DNA from: Serinibacter arcticus
GTDB taxonomy: Bacteria > Actinomycetota > Actinomycetes > Actinomycetales > Beutenbergiaceae
Direction of reading: 5' to 3'
Assembly: GCF_003121705.1 (NCBI RefSeq)
Contig: NZ_PYHR01000002.1
Coordinates: 2,356,001-2,420,000 of the forward strand
DNA: 64,000 nucleotides
Shown here: positions 27,850-36,157 of the stretch, one piece after another
How positions within the stretch are numbered: the stretch's first letter is position 1
Layout: every line of letters starts with the position of its first letter
The notes under the pieces: generated by a model
The model's input: the letters and a program-made list of their open reading frames with translations, nothing else
Database searches by the model: none
What the model was told of the DNA's origin: nothing
Position numbers and translations under genes: made by a program

Positions 27850-28683
27850 ATGCTCGAGAACCACCGTCTCCAGGCGATGGCTGACGACCTCGCCACCGTC
27901 CGCGGGGTGTGCGCCGTCGCACTCGGGGGCAGTCGCGCACGCGGCACCCACCGCCCGGACTCCGACGTCGACCTCGGCATCTACTACTCGGGTGAGCTCG
28001 ACCTCCGCGCACTCGAGGCGCTCGCCGCGCACTGGGCGGGCGCCGCCGTTCCTGTGGCCCCACCCGGCGGGTGGGGACCGTGGGTCGACGGTGGCGCCTG
28101 GCTGACGGTCGACGGGACGGCCGTCGACTGGATCCTGCGCGATCGCGGACGCGTCGTGGAGCAGTGCGAGCGGGCGCTCCGAGGCCAGTTCGCCTTCCAC
28201 GTCCAGCCCGGACACCCGCTGGGGTTCCTGGACGTCGCGTACGCCGGCGAGGTCGCCGTCGGCATCCCGCTCCAGGACGACGACGGCTTCCTCGCGCGAC
28301 TCCGGACACGTCTGTCGGCCTACCCCGAGGCGCTGCGCCGCTCCCTGGTCGAGAGTCTCTGGCAGGTCGACCTGCTCCTCGACGGCGCGCAGAAGGGGGC
28401 CAGGGCCGCTGACACCGCCTACGTCACCCTGAGCCTCACCACGGCGGCGATGCTCGTCGCCCACGGCTGGCACGCCCTCGCCGACACCTGGGTCACCAAC
28501 GAGAAGGGTGTCGTCCCCGGGGTTGCTCGGCTGACCGTCGACACGGGCGGGTTCAGCACCGCCGTCGCCGGGATCCTGGGAGCGGTCGGATCGACCTCCG
28601 ACGAGCTCCAGGCGTCGATCACGGCGATGCGCGCGGTACCCCGCCCCCACCTCGCCCGAGACGGTCAGGGCAACGGCACGTAG
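27850..28683 (+). CDS. Nucleotidyltransferase-domain protein
   Basis: 277-residue protein with an N-terminal polymerase-beta-type nucleotidyltransferase: GGSRARGTHRPDSDVDLGIY (residues about 27-46) has the GS motif and the DxD metal pair. The C-terminal half is helical, as in DUF4037 / aminoglycoside adenylyltransferase-like proteins. The transferred nucleotide and target are unknown. The 3' end overlaps the convergent CrtA-like gene by 19 bp. Confidence 0.82.
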   Translation: MLENHRLQAMADDLATVRGVCAVALGGSRARGTHRPDSDVDLGIYYSGELDLRALEALAAHWAGAAVPVAPPGGWGPWVDGGAWLTVDGTAVDWILRDRGRVVEQCERALRGQFAFHVQPGHPLGFLDVAYAGEVAVGIPLQDDDGFLARLRTRLSAYPEALRRSLVESLWQVDLLLDGAQKGARAADTAYVTLSLTTAAMLVAHGWHALADTWVTNEKGVVPGVARLTVDTGGFSTAVAGILGAVGSTSDELQASITAMRAVPRPHLARDGQGNGT

Positions 28684-29360
28684 CCGCCGCGCCCCTCCCA
28701 CGTCCCGTGCTCCGACAGCGGACGGAACCGCAGCGTCGTGAACTCGTGGTGGAAGTCGCGCCGTTCGCGCTCGGCCATCGCGTCGATGTGCCGGGTCGGT
28801 CCGGGGACCGGGCTGCGACCGAAGACCATGTCGGTCATCTCGCGCGTCGTGCGCCAGATCGAGAACGTCGAGATCGAGCGGGGCGGGCGCACCGCGGCGA
28901 GCGACAGCGTCGTGCCCGGGTGGTCGCGCACGAGTCGTTCGACCGGGCGACCCCAGTGCAGGAAGCGCAGCAGCTCGGGCAGCCGCATCCGCGCCACGGT
29001 GACGGCCACGACGGGCTCGTCCGGATCGGAGCGATCCGCGTCCTCGGGCAGGTCGGCCAGTCCTGCCACCGCACCCCAGCGGCGGACGAACTGCAGGCGG
29101 ACGTGCCAGCCGTCGGCCAGCCGACGGCCGAGCGGATCGGTGGCGAGGAACTCCTCCAGCGACTCCTCGTCCTCCCAGCGTGCGAACACCGCCGTCCGGC
29201 TCAGCTGCAAGCGCCTCGGCGAGAGCACGGGTGAGCCCAGCTCCATCCCCGCCAGCACCTCGAGGTGCACCAGCCCCGGCACCCGCCCGGCGGTGGGCGG
29301 CCGGACGAGGGCGCGAACCGCCGTCGTCAGCGGAAGCCGGGCGAGGTGGAAGGAGAACAC
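28665..29360 (-). CDS. Spheroidene-monooxygenase (CrtA)-like protein
   Basis: 231-residue protein with two ferredoxin-like halves, resembling the CrtA/spheroidene monooxygenase-like family that actinobacteria carry without carotenoid genes alongside. Features are LSRTAVFARWEDEESLEEFL near residue 55, TLSLAAVRPPRSISTFSIWRT near 150 and a C-terminal HHEFTTLRFRPLSEHGTW. No carotenoid cluster is adjacent, so a hydroxylase role is uncertain. GTG 29360 is leaderless. Confidence 0.6.
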   Translation of the reverse strand: MFSFHLARLPLTTAVRALVRPPTAGRVPGLVHLEVLAGMELGSPVLSPRRLQLSRTAVFARWEDEESLEEFLATDPLGRRLADGWHVRLQFVRRWGAVAGLADLPEDADRSDPDEPVVAVTVARMRLPELLRFLHWGRPVERLVRDHPGTTLSLAAVRPPRSISTFSIWRTTREMTDMVFGRSPVPGPTRHIDAMAERERRDFHHEFTTLRFRPLSEHGTWEGRGGYVPLP

Positions 29361-29366
29361 CTCGCC

Positions 29367-29372
29367 ACCCTA
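29367..29372 (-). promoter_or_regulatory. -10 element, leaderless promoter
   Basis: Minus-strand TAGGGT, 6 nt before GTG 29360. Confidence 0.55.
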
Positions 29373-29389
29373 GGCCCGGGTCCGGCCGC

Positions 29390-30118
29390 TCAGACGGCGC
29401 GCGCCGTGATGATCAGCAGGCGCGAGGTGGCCTTGACCGGGCCGCCCTCCCAGTCCCCCACCACGCGGTCGACGGCGAAGCCCGCCTCGGCGAGCTGGCG
29501 GCGGAGGGTCGCCTCGTCGCGGAACGCGAGCTCGGACTCCTCGGTGACGCGTTCGCCGTCGCGGAACTCGTTGTGCGAGCGCAGCAGCACCCGGCCGGGC
29601 GCGAGCTCCTCGACCTCGTCCCACTCGCGCAGGACGCCGTGGACCGTTGCTCGCTCGCTGCGTCCCGACGCCCAGCCGAGCCAGGCGCGATCGCTCGGGT
29701 TACGGGTCTCGAACGCCAGGACACCACCGGGGCGGAGCGCGCGCCGCACGTCGGCGAGGGTCTGCTGCCAGGCCGGGTCGGGGATGTGCTGGGCGACGTT
29801 GCCGGTGAGGACGGCGAGGTCGACACCGGCGCCGTCGGACGCCGCGGGGATCGCGGAGGAGTCCCCGAGCACCCAGCGCACGTCGTCGCCCCCGGGGCGA
29901 CGCCGCGCGTGCTCGATCATCGCGGCGGACGGATCGACACCGACGACCTCCCGGCCGGACCGCGCGAACGTCACGGTGAGGAGGCCGGTCCCGCAACCGA
30001 GGTCGAGGACGCGGCGAGCGTCGAGGGCGTCCGCGAGGGCGCGGTAGAAGTCGTGGTCGGGGCCGTCGGGGTTGTCGAGGTCGTAGAGGTCGACGAGGCG
30101 CGGGTCGGAGAAGCTCAC
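29390..30118 (-). CDS. Class I SAM-dependent methyltransferase
   Basis: 242-residue methyltransferase. SAM-binding motif I is VLDLGCGTGLLTVTFA (residues about 36-51), followed by VVGVDPSAAMIEHAR (motif II), DLAVLTGNVAQH (motif III) and LRPGGVLAFETRN. The substrate cannot be told from sequence. GTG 30118 is leaderless. It is separated from the CrtA-like start by 29 bp but each has its own promoter. Confidence 0.88.
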   Translation of the reverse strand: MSFSDPRLVDLYDLDNPDGPDHDFYRALADALDARRVLDLGCGTGLLTVTFARSGREVVGVDPSAAMIEHARRRPGGDDVRWVLGDSSAIPAASDGAGVDLAVLTGNVAQHIPDPAWQQTLADVRRALRPGGVLAFETRNPSDRAWLGWASGRSERATVHGVLREWDEVEELAPGRVLLRSHNEFRDGERVTEESELAFRDEATLRRQLAEAGFAVDRVVGDWEGGPVKATSRLLIITARAV

Positions 30119-30124
30119 CCCCGC

Positions 30125-30130
30125 AGGCTA
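30125..30130 (-). promoter_or_regulatory. -10 element, leaderless promoter
   Basis: Minus-strand TAGCCT, 6 nt before GTG 30118. Confidence 0.55.
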
Positions 30131-30204
30131 GGCGTCGAGATGCGGGCGGCGGCACCTGATTTCCCGCGCTACCCGACGGCACCAGCGGCGGGTGAGGATG
30201 GAGC

Positions 30205-30471
30205 ATGCGACGAGTCACCGTGACGGTCAGCGGCCGTGTCCAGGGCGTCGGCTTCCGGTGGTCCACCCGGGGCGAGGCCACCCGACGCGGCCTGGCGGGC
30301 TGGGTCCGCAACCGCGACGACGGCACCGTCGAGGCAGAGCTCGAGGGGGCGGACGACGACGTCGAGGACATGGTGACGTGGCTCCACCACGGTCCCGGGT
30401 CGGCCGAGGTGGCAGGCGTCGTCGTCGCCGAGATCACGCCGACCGGCGAGACCGGGTTCCGTCAGCGCTGA
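30205..30471 (+). CDS. acyP: Acylphosphatase
   Basis: 88-residue acylphosphatase hydrolysing acyl phosphates in the cytosol. GRVQGVGFRWSTRGEA carries the phosphate-binding loop with catalytic Arg 18, and GWVRNRDDGTVEAELEG carries catalytic Asn 36. Full-length single domain, ending 30 bp before the convergent TetR gene stop. Confidence 0.95.
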   Translation: MRRVTVTVSGRVQGVGFRWSTRGEATRRGLAGWVRNRDDGTVEAELEGADDDVEDMVTWLHHGPGSAEVAGVVVAEITPTGETGFRQR

Positions 30472-30501
30472 CGGTCCGCGACGTCGCGCGGCCCCGCGCG
30501 G

Positions 30502-31191
30502 TCAGCCGGAGACCCACCCCGAGGCGTGCAGCCGCTCGATCCCGTCGAGGAGGAGGTCGAGCGTGAAGGCGAGCTCGACGTCGGGGTCGCAGCCCCCGTG
30601 GCGGGCAGTGCTGTCGGCGACCACCGCGGCGACGTGCGGGAAGCGCGCGGCGAGCGCGGCGCGGGTGGCCGCTCCGCCATCGTCGGTCTCGCCGTCGTTC
30701 TTCTGATCAGGGACCCGCACGACGACCGGGCCGTCGAACCCCTCCGGGCTGAACCCCCAGATGCGGCAGCCGAGCGCATGCATCGCGTGGTGCGCGAGGT
30801 CGGCCGACATCCCCGCGCCGATGAGGTCCCCCGTGGCGGCGTCGAGGTGGGCCAGCACCGTGAGGGACTTCGCGGTCGCGCCCTCGATCGCGGTCCGGAG
30901 CCAGGGATGACGGCGGATCTCGACCTGGGCGGCGAGGACGCGGTGCCGCAGCGAGACGCGCCAGTCGACGCCCTCGGGCGGCGCGGGGTAGTCGGACACG
31001 ACGGCGTCGATCATCGCGGCGAGGAGATCGTCCTTGTCGCTCACGTGCCGGTAGAGCGCCATCGGAGCGACGCCCAGCCGCCCGGCCACCGTGCGCATGC
31101 TGAGGCCGTCGAGGCCGTCGTCATCGGCCACCTCGATCGCGACGGCGACGACGCGCGCCCGCGTGAGCGCCTCCCGACCTGCGCGTGCCAT
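30502..31191 (-). CDS. TetR family regulator (TetR_C-type)
   Basis: 229-residue repressor. The N-terminal helix-turn-helix (GLDGLSMRTVAGRLGVAPMA, then LYRHVSDKDDLL, residues about 27-60) is followed by a TetR_C-like all-helical ligand domain (RRHPWLRTAIEG, ALGCRIWGFSPEGF). GAGGAGG precedes ATG 31191. It diverges from the DUF4386/SDR operon across an 82-bp gap containing two GTGTAC-type palindromes, so it most likely represses itself and that operon. Confidence 0.9.
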   Translation of the reverse strand: MARAGREALTRARVVAVAIEVADDDGLDGLSMRTVAGRLGVAPMALYRHVSDKDDLLAAMIDAVVSDYPAPPEGVDWRVSLRHRVLAAQVEIRRHPWLRTAIEGATAKSLTVLAHLDAATGDLIGAGMSADLAHHAMHALGCRIWGFSPEGFDGPVVVRVPDQKNDGETDDGGAATRAALAARFPHVAAVVADSTARHGGCDPDVELAFTLDLLLDGIERLHASGWVSG

Positions 31192-31210
31192 CCCGACCTC
31201 CTCTTGACGT

Positions 31211-31259
31211 GCGTACACCGTACACCTACGGTCTCGACCCAGATGTGTACGCCGTACAC
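31211..31259. promoter_or_regulatory. Two palindromic operator sites for the TetR protein
   Basis: Site A 31211-31225 (GCGTACACCGTACAC) and site B 31245-31259 (GTGTACGCCGTACAC) are near-palindromes sharing GTGTAC/GTACAC half-sites. Site B ends 14 nt before ATG 31274 and site A is 20 nt before ATG 31191, covering both promoters. Confidence 0.7.
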
Positions 31260-31273
31260 ACGAAGGGACCGCC

Positions 31274-31947
31274 ATGACCTCCGACTCCATCGCGCGTGCC
31301 GCCCGGCTCGCCGGCGTGCTGTACCTCGTCACGTTCGCGACGTCGATCCCCGCACTCGCGCTGAAGACTCCGGCGCTCGACCCGACAGCGCCGCTGACCA
31401 CGTCCGCCGCGAGCGCAGCGACCTGGGGCGGCGTGCTCGAGGTGCTGCTGGCGGTCGCGTGCGTCGGCACCGCGCTGCTCCTCCTGCCCGCGATCCGACC
31501 GGCCGGCGACGCTCTGGCGCTCGGGCTCGTGGCGGCGCGGACCTCGGAGGCCGGGCTCATCCTGCTCGGCGTGGTGGCGCTCCTGGGGGTGGTGACGGTG
31601 CGGTCCGCGGGGACGACGACGGCCCCGCCCTCGCCGCACTGGTCGCCCTCCACGACGGGGCCTTCCTCCTCGGCCCCGGGCTGATCCCCGCCCTCAACGC
31701 CGCGCTCCTGGCGCCGGCGCTCCTGCGGCTGCGCGCCGTGCCACGGGCGATCCCGGTCATCGGCCTCGTCGGGGCACCGCTGCTCGCCGCCTCGGCGCTC
31801 GGCACCGTGCTCGGAGCGTTCGACCAGGTCTCCGCCGTCGCGGGTGCGCTCGCGCTGCCGATCGCGGCCTGGGAGCTCGCGCTGGGGTTGTGGCTGACGT
31901 TCCGAACCGTGACGCCCCGTGCCCCCGCTGCGACGATGGACGGGTGA
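31274..31947 (+). CDS. DUF4386 membrane protein, frameshifted
   Basis: About 224 residues if one base is restored; a DUF4386-like integral membrane protein. The first frame covers residues 1-113 (AARLAGVLYLVTFATSIPAL, LLLPAIRPAGDALALGLVAAR). After G4 31609-31612 the sequence continues in the -1 frame with ALVALHDGAFLLGPGLIPALNAALLAPAL, a DUF4386 hallmark, to TGA 31947. One extra G restores VRSAGDDDGPAL. It is controlled by the divergent TetR gene and overlaps the SDR start as GTGA. Function unknown. Confidence 0.8.
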
Positions 31948-32870
31948 CCTCCTCCGCTCCGAGACCTCCCCGCCGCGACGGCGAGACGATCGTCATCACC
32001 GGCGGGACCGCCGGCCTGGGTTACTTCACGGCGGAGCGCCTGGCGCTGACGGGCGCGCGCGTCGTCGTCACGGCGCGCGACCCGGGTCGGGCGGACCGCG
32101 CCCTCGCCTCGATCCGCGCGCACGCCCCCGGAGCGGACCTCTCCGCCGTCGCGCTCGACCTCACGGACCTCACGTCGGTCGAGACCGCGGCGGACGAGCT
32201 CGCGGACCTCGGCCGGATCGACGCGCTCGTGCTCAACGCCGGACTCACCACACCGCCGTCGGGACGCACGCTCACGCGCGACGGCCTCGAGCTCACCCTG
32301 GCGACCAACGTCGTCGGGCACACGGCGTTGCTCGCCCACCTGTGGCCGACACTGCTGGCGACGATCGGCCGGACGCCACGGCCGGTGCGCGTCGTCGGGC
32401 TCGGCAGCCTCGCGACCCGCGTGCTGCCGTTCGACCCCGCCTCGCTGGCGGCGCCCTCCGACCTCACGGGCGACGACGGCTACCGTCCCTTCGCGCAGTA
32501 CGCCCTGTCCAAGCACGCGGTGCACGCCTGGATCACGGAGCTCGCGCGGCGGGTCACGGGCACGGGCGTCCAGGCGCTGCTCGCCCACCCGGGCTACGCC
32601 GTCGACGGCCTCACCCCCGAGCGTCCGGGGATCGTGGAGCCGGGGCGGTTCGAGCGGCTGCCGTTCGCGCAGGGCAAGCACGACGGCGCCCGGCCGACCC
32701 TGCGAGCTGTGCTCGACCCGAGGCTCGGGAACGGCGCGTTCGTCGGTCCGCGGTGGGTGACGCGCGGGGAGCCCGTGCAGGTGTCGGCGGTGCGCTCGAG
32801 CAGCTCGCCCGAGGCCGGGGCCGCCGTGTGGAGCGCGCTCGCCGGCGTCACGGGAGGCTTCGCGCCGTAG
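31944..32870 (+). CDS. Short-chain dehydrogenase/reductase
   Basis: 308-residue SDR oxidoreductase. The cofactor motif is ITGGTAGLGYF (residues about 17-27), followed by LNAGL near 100 and the active-site YALSK (Tyr near 187, Lys near 191). The fold resembles the WW-domain-oxidoreductase/retinol-dehydrogenase-like SDR group. Start GTG 31944 overlaps the DUF4386 stop (GTGA), which favours it over the open frame to 31890. In the TetR-controlled operon. Confidence 0.85.
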   Translation: MTSSAPRPPRRDGETIVITGGTAGLGYFTAERLALTGARVVVTARDPGRADRALASIRAHAPGADLSAVALDLTDLTSVETAADELADLGRIDALVLNAGLTTPPSGRTLTRDGLELTLATNVVGHTALLAHLWPTLLATIGRTPRPVRVVGLGSLATRVLPFDPASLAAPSDLTGDDGYRPFAQYALSKHAVHAWITELARRVTGTGVQALLAHPGYAVDGLTPERPGIVEPGRFERLPFAQGKHDGARPTLRAVLDPRLGNGAFVGPRWVTRGEPVQVSAVRSSSSPEAGAAVWSALAGVTGGFAP

Positions 32871-33045
32871 CTCCGGCGCGCCGGTAGGTCAGCACGACCA
32901 GGCTCCCGTCCGTCCGCTCCTCGAGGTCCGTGACCGCCGTGGCGACATCGCTGCCGATCGAGTGGGAGCCGCTCCAGTCGAGGCCGCGCTCCGACGAGGT
33001 CACCACGTACTTCGGCATCCGACTCAGCCATGCGATCTCTCCCGT
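32848..33045 (-). pseudogene. Fragment of a dihydrofolate-reductase-like (RibD_C) gene
   Basis: An open stretch reads MPKYVVTSSERGLDWSGSH, then GSDVATAVTDLEERTDGSL. This matches the middle of DHFR-family (RibD C-terminal) proteins, where a MPKYVVSRTL-like strand and a GDV...LK helix occur. The N-terminal nucleotide-binding part and the C-terminal half are absent, and the frame ends within the SDR 3' end. It lies between helR and the SDR gene and looks like decay left after a deletion. Confidence 0.5.
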
Positions 33046-33100
33046 CGTCGTCGCGCGTGCGCGGACATGAGCAGCCTCGGCCACCAGGCTGACCACCACC

Positions 33101-35320
33101 TCACCCGGTGAGCACGACGAGCCGCTGCGTCGCCCGGGTCATCGCCACGTAGCGGTCGACGGCGCCCGCCACGCCGCCGTCGCCCTCCCCGAACCGGTCG
33201 GGCTCCACCAGCACCACCAGGTCGAACTCGAGGCCCTTGGCGAGCGACGGCGTGAGCGACCGGACGCGCTCGTCTCCCGCGAAGCCCGGGGCGCCGATGA
33301 CGCACGCCGTGCCCTCCTCCGCCTCGGCGCGCCACCGCGCCAGGACGTCGTCGAGGTCCGCGGGCCGCCCGTACGTCACCGGGACACCGCTGTCGCGGAC
33401 CGACGTCGGCACGTTGGCGTCCGGGAGTGCCGCGCGGATCACCGGCTCGGCCGCCGCCATGACCTCCGACGGCGTGCGGTAGTTCACGCGCAGGCTCGCG
33501 CGGTCGATCCGGTGCAGGCCCACCCGCCGCAGCCGTTCCTCCCAGCTCTCGGAGAACCCGCTGCGCGCCTGCGCGCGGTCGCCGACGATCGTCAAGCTCC
33601 GCGACGGGCATCGCGCCAGGACCATCTGCCACTCGGCGTCGGTCAGCTCCTGCGCCTCGTCGACCACGACGTGTGCGAACGGGCCGGCGAGGCGCCCGCG
33701 GTCTCGCGGGTCGCCGTCGGCGTCCGCGTCGAGCGCGTTCTGCAGATCGTCGCCGCGCAGCATCGACATCACCCGCAGCTCGCTGTCGTCGGCGGCGACG
33801 AGGTCCGCGACGACGTCGGCCCGGTACGCGCGCTCGGCCGCGAGCGCCGCGGCCTCCCGGCGACGCCGTCGCGCCGCCTCCGGGTCGCCGAGCCGCCGGC
33901 GCGCGGCGTCGAGGAGAGGGAGGTCGGCGACGGTCCAGGCGCGCGGGTCCTCGCGCTGCAGCGCGTGCACCTCCGCGGGCGACAGCCACGGCGCGCAGCG
34001 CCGCAGGTAGGCCGGCACCTCCCACAGATCGGCCACCAGGTCGGGCGCCCCGAGCAGCGGCCAGGCGCGGCCGAAGGTGGCGGTGAGCTCGTCGTCGAGC
34101 CGCAGCGCGCGGCGCACGGCCTCGACGGAGGGGACCTCGTCGCCGTCCTCCTCCCCCTCGCCCAGCGCGTCGGCGACCTTGTCCGCGAGGATCGCGCACA
34201 GCGCCGCCCACACCACCTCGCGCGCCTCGTTGTGAGGCGTGCCTGGCTCGGGGGCCGCGAACGCCTCGACCCAGTCGACGGGGCTGAGCCAGACGTCGGC
34301 CCACGGCGTCGCGACCTCGCGGCCCTGGGTGGGCGGCTCCTCGTACAGCGCGACGGCGGGCTCGATCGCCCCGACCATCGCCGCGGCGCCCTTGAGCCGG
34401 GCGACCTCGCGGTCGGCTTCGGGCGCCGCGTCGGCCCCCTCGAGGACGAGGTCACGCAGGGTCGCGGTGCGCACGCCGTCCTCGCCGAGCGCGGGCAGGA
34501 CGTCGGCGACGTAGTCGAGGTAGGGCTGGTGCGGCCCGAGCACCAGCACGCCGCCACGCCGCTCGTCGAGCCCGGGGTCGGCGTGGAGCAGGTAGGCGGC
34601 ACGGTGCAGCGCGACGACCGTCTTGCCCGTGCCCGGTCCGCCGTCGACGACGAGAGCCCCGTCCGCGCCGGCACGCACGATGGCGTCCTGGTCGGCCGCG
34701 ATGGTGGCGAGAACGTCGCGCATCCGCGGCGAACGGCTCGCCCCGAGGCTCGCGATGAACGCGGAGGTGTCCTCCAGCGCGGCGCGCGCGACGTCGTCGC
34801 CCACCTCGTCGGTGAACGCCTCGTCCCAGTAGTCGGTGATCCGGCCGTGCGTCCACCGGTAGCGACGGCGGGACGCCAGGCCCCGCGGGTCGCCGTGCGT
34901 CGCGGCGAAGAACGGCTCCGCGGCCGGCGAGCGCCAGTCGACGAGGAGGCGGTTCCCGTCGGGGTCGGTGAGGCCGAGACGGCCGAGGTAGATCGGGGCG
35001 GGGGCCGTGCCGTCGCCGTCGCCCTCGCCGTCGATCGGGAGCGGGACCATCCGGCCCAGGCAGAGGTCGGCGCCGAAACGGCGGAGCGTGCGCAGCCGCG
35101 CACCGAGGCGGTGGATCTCCTGGTCGCGCTCGAGCGCTCCGGTCCCGGCCCGACCTGGCTCACGACGGCGGGCCTCCAGCCGTTGCGTCAGCTCACCGAT
35201 CTGGTGCGTCAGGCTCGCGGCGACGGCAGCGAGGTGCCGCTCGTCGGCCCCGACGAGGGCGGGATCAGCCTTGCGACGGCGGGAGGTGGGGAGGTCGAAG
35301 ACGCTCGTGCGGTCGGTCAC
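33101..35320 (-). CDS. helR: RNA polymerase recycling ATPase HelR
   Basis: 739-residue UvrD/Rep-like ATPase of the HelD/HelR class. HelR proteins displace rifamycins from RNA polymerase and give tolerance. An N-terminal coiled-coil arm (about 25-80) precedes Walker A GGPGTGKTVVALHRAAYLL near 228-246. Motif II is VVVDEAQELTDAEW near 550, and late motifs are VNYRTPSEV, LAKGLEFDLVVLV and YVAMTRATQRLVVL at the C-terminus. GTG 35320 appears leaderless. The RAE upstream, with its inner TTGCGG placed as a -35, supports rifamycin-inducible control. It diverges from a GyrI-like gene. Confidence 0.88.
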   Translation of the reverse strand: MTDRTSVFDLPTSRRRKADPALVGADERHLAAVAASLTHQIGELTQRLEARRREPGRAGTGALERDQEIHRLGARLRTLRRFGADLCLGRMVPLPIDGEGDGDGTAPAPIYLGRLGLTDPDGNRLLVDWRSPAAEPFFAATHGDPRGLASRRRYRWTHGRITDYWDEAFTDEVGDDVARAALEDTSAFIASLGASRSPRMRDVLATIAADQDAIVRAGADGALVVDGGPGTGKTVVALHRAAYLLHADPGLDERRGGVLVLGPHQPYLDYVADVLPALGEDGVRTATLRDLVLEGADAAPEADREVARLKGAAAMVGAIEPAVALYEEPPTQGREVATPWADVWLSPVDWVEAFAAPEPGTPHNEAREVVWAALCAILADKVADALGEGEEDGDEVPSVEAVRRALRLDDELTATFGRAWPLLGAPDLVADLWEVPAYLRRCAPWLSPAEVHALQREDPRAWTVADLPLLDAARRRLGDPEAARRRRREAAALAAERAYRADVVADLVAADDSELRVMSMLRGDDLQNALDADADGDPRDRGRLAGPFAHVVVDEAQELTDAEWQMVLARCPSRSLTIVGDRAQARSGFSESWEERLRRVGLHRIDRASLRVNYRTPSEVMAAAEPVIRAALPDANVPTSVRDSGVPVTYGRPADLDDVLARWRAEAEEGTACVIGAPGFAGDERVRSLTPSLAKGLEFDLVVLVEPDRFGEGDGGVAGAVDRYVAMTRATQRLVVLTG

Positions 35321-35342
35321 GGTCGGAGATTCTGCGCCCGCC

Positions 35343-35364
35343 GGGGGCCTTGCCGCAAGCCCCC
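35343..35364. promoter_or_regulatory. Rifamycin-associated element (RAE), bidirectional promoter
   Basis: The minus strand reads GGGGCTTGCGGCAAGGCCCC, flanked by one more G/C pair; this equals the RAE consensus as I recall it from Streptomyces rph and helR genes. Leftward, TTGCGG inside it serves as -35 to CAGAAT (18-nt spacer) and then GTG 35320. Rightward, TTGCCG (35350-35355) pairs with TATACC (35373-35378; 17-nt spacer) toward the GyrI-like gene. Confidence 0.85.
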
Positions 35365-35385
35365 GGGTGGGCTATACCTTGAAGC

Positions 35386-35409
35386 AGGCGAGCACCGCGG
35401 TGCTCGCCT
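35386..35409. promoter_or_regulatory. 24-bp perfect palindrome in GyrI-like leader
   Basis: A perfect palindrome centred on CCGCGG with GAGCAC/GTGCTC flanks. It begins at the predicted start point of the rightward RAE promoter and 51 bp before GTG 35460, so it could be an operator or an RNA hairpin in the leader. Confidence 0.6.
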
Positions 35410-35459
35410 TCGCCATGCCGCCCCTTGCCTCCGCGGGGAGCCCCTGGCAGGGTCGCGGC

Positions 35460-36086
35460 GTGGGCGATCCGGCGGCGAAGCGCGACCTCAAGAAGGAGAT
35501 CGCGTCCTACGCGGTGTGCCACGGCCGGTTCGATCTGGTCACCGTGCCGCCGCTGCAGTACGTGATGGTCGACGGCGAGGGCGACCCCAACTCCGCGCCC
35601 GCCTACCGCGACGCTCTGGCCACGCTCTACCCCGTCGCCTACGGCCTGAAGTTCCTGAGCGCGAGGGAGCTCGGGTGCGACCACGTCGTCATGCCGCTGG
35701 AGGCGTTGTGGTGGGCGACGGATGCCGCCAGCTTCACGACGGCGCGCGACAAGTCCCGCTGGTCGTGGACGGCGATGATCCTGGTTCCGGACTGGATCGG
35801 GCCCGACCACCTCGAGTCGGTCCGGACCGCCGTCCGACGCAAGGGTGGGGCGCCACAGCTGGACGCGCTCCGCCTCGCGACCCTGGAGGAGGGCCTCGTG
35901 GCGCAGACGCTGCACGTGGGTCCCTACGACGACGAGGGTCCGGTGATCGAGGCGCTCCACGCGCACGCCGTCGAGCGGGGCCTGCGGCTGCGCGGCACCC
36001 ATCACGAGATCTACCTCAGCGACGCCCGTCGAACCGCCCCGGAGCGCCTCCGCACGATCCTGCGGCAGCCGGTCGAGCCCGCCTGA
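35460..36086 (+). CDS. GyrI-like small-molecule-binding protein
   Basis: 208-residue cytosolic protein of the GyrI-like / SRPBCC-analogous effector-binding fold. Family features are AKRDLKKEIASYAVCHGRFD, VPPLQYVMVDGEGDPN (about residues 28-43), LKFLSARELG, an aromatic EALWWATD pocket segment and LHVGPYDDEGPVIEALH (about 145-161). GTG 35460 fits the family start; an in-frame ATG at 35415 would add an unlikely extension. No DNA-binding domain. Its promoter overlaps the RAE shared with helR, hinting at rifamycin-linked expression (inference). Confidence 0.85.
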   Translation: MGDPAAKRDLKKEIASYAVCHGRFDLVTVPPLQYVMVDGEGDPNSAPAYRDALATLYPVAYGLKFLSARELGCDHVVMPLEALWWATDAASFTTARDKSRWSWTAMILVPDWIGPDHLESVRTAVRRKGGAPQLDALRLATLEEGLVAQTLHVGPYDDEGPVIEALHAHAVERGLRLRGTHHEIYLSDARRTAPERLRTILRQPVEPA

Positions 36087-36157
36087 GCGCGGAGGGCGCC
36101 ACCACGGCCGCTGGCAGGCAAGCCGGTCAACCCGACCGCACCAGGGTGGCTGACAGC

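Noticed and set aside
28665-29360. Carotenoid biosynthesis cluster
   Set aside because: A lone CrtA-like protein with no crtB, crtI or crtE nearby.
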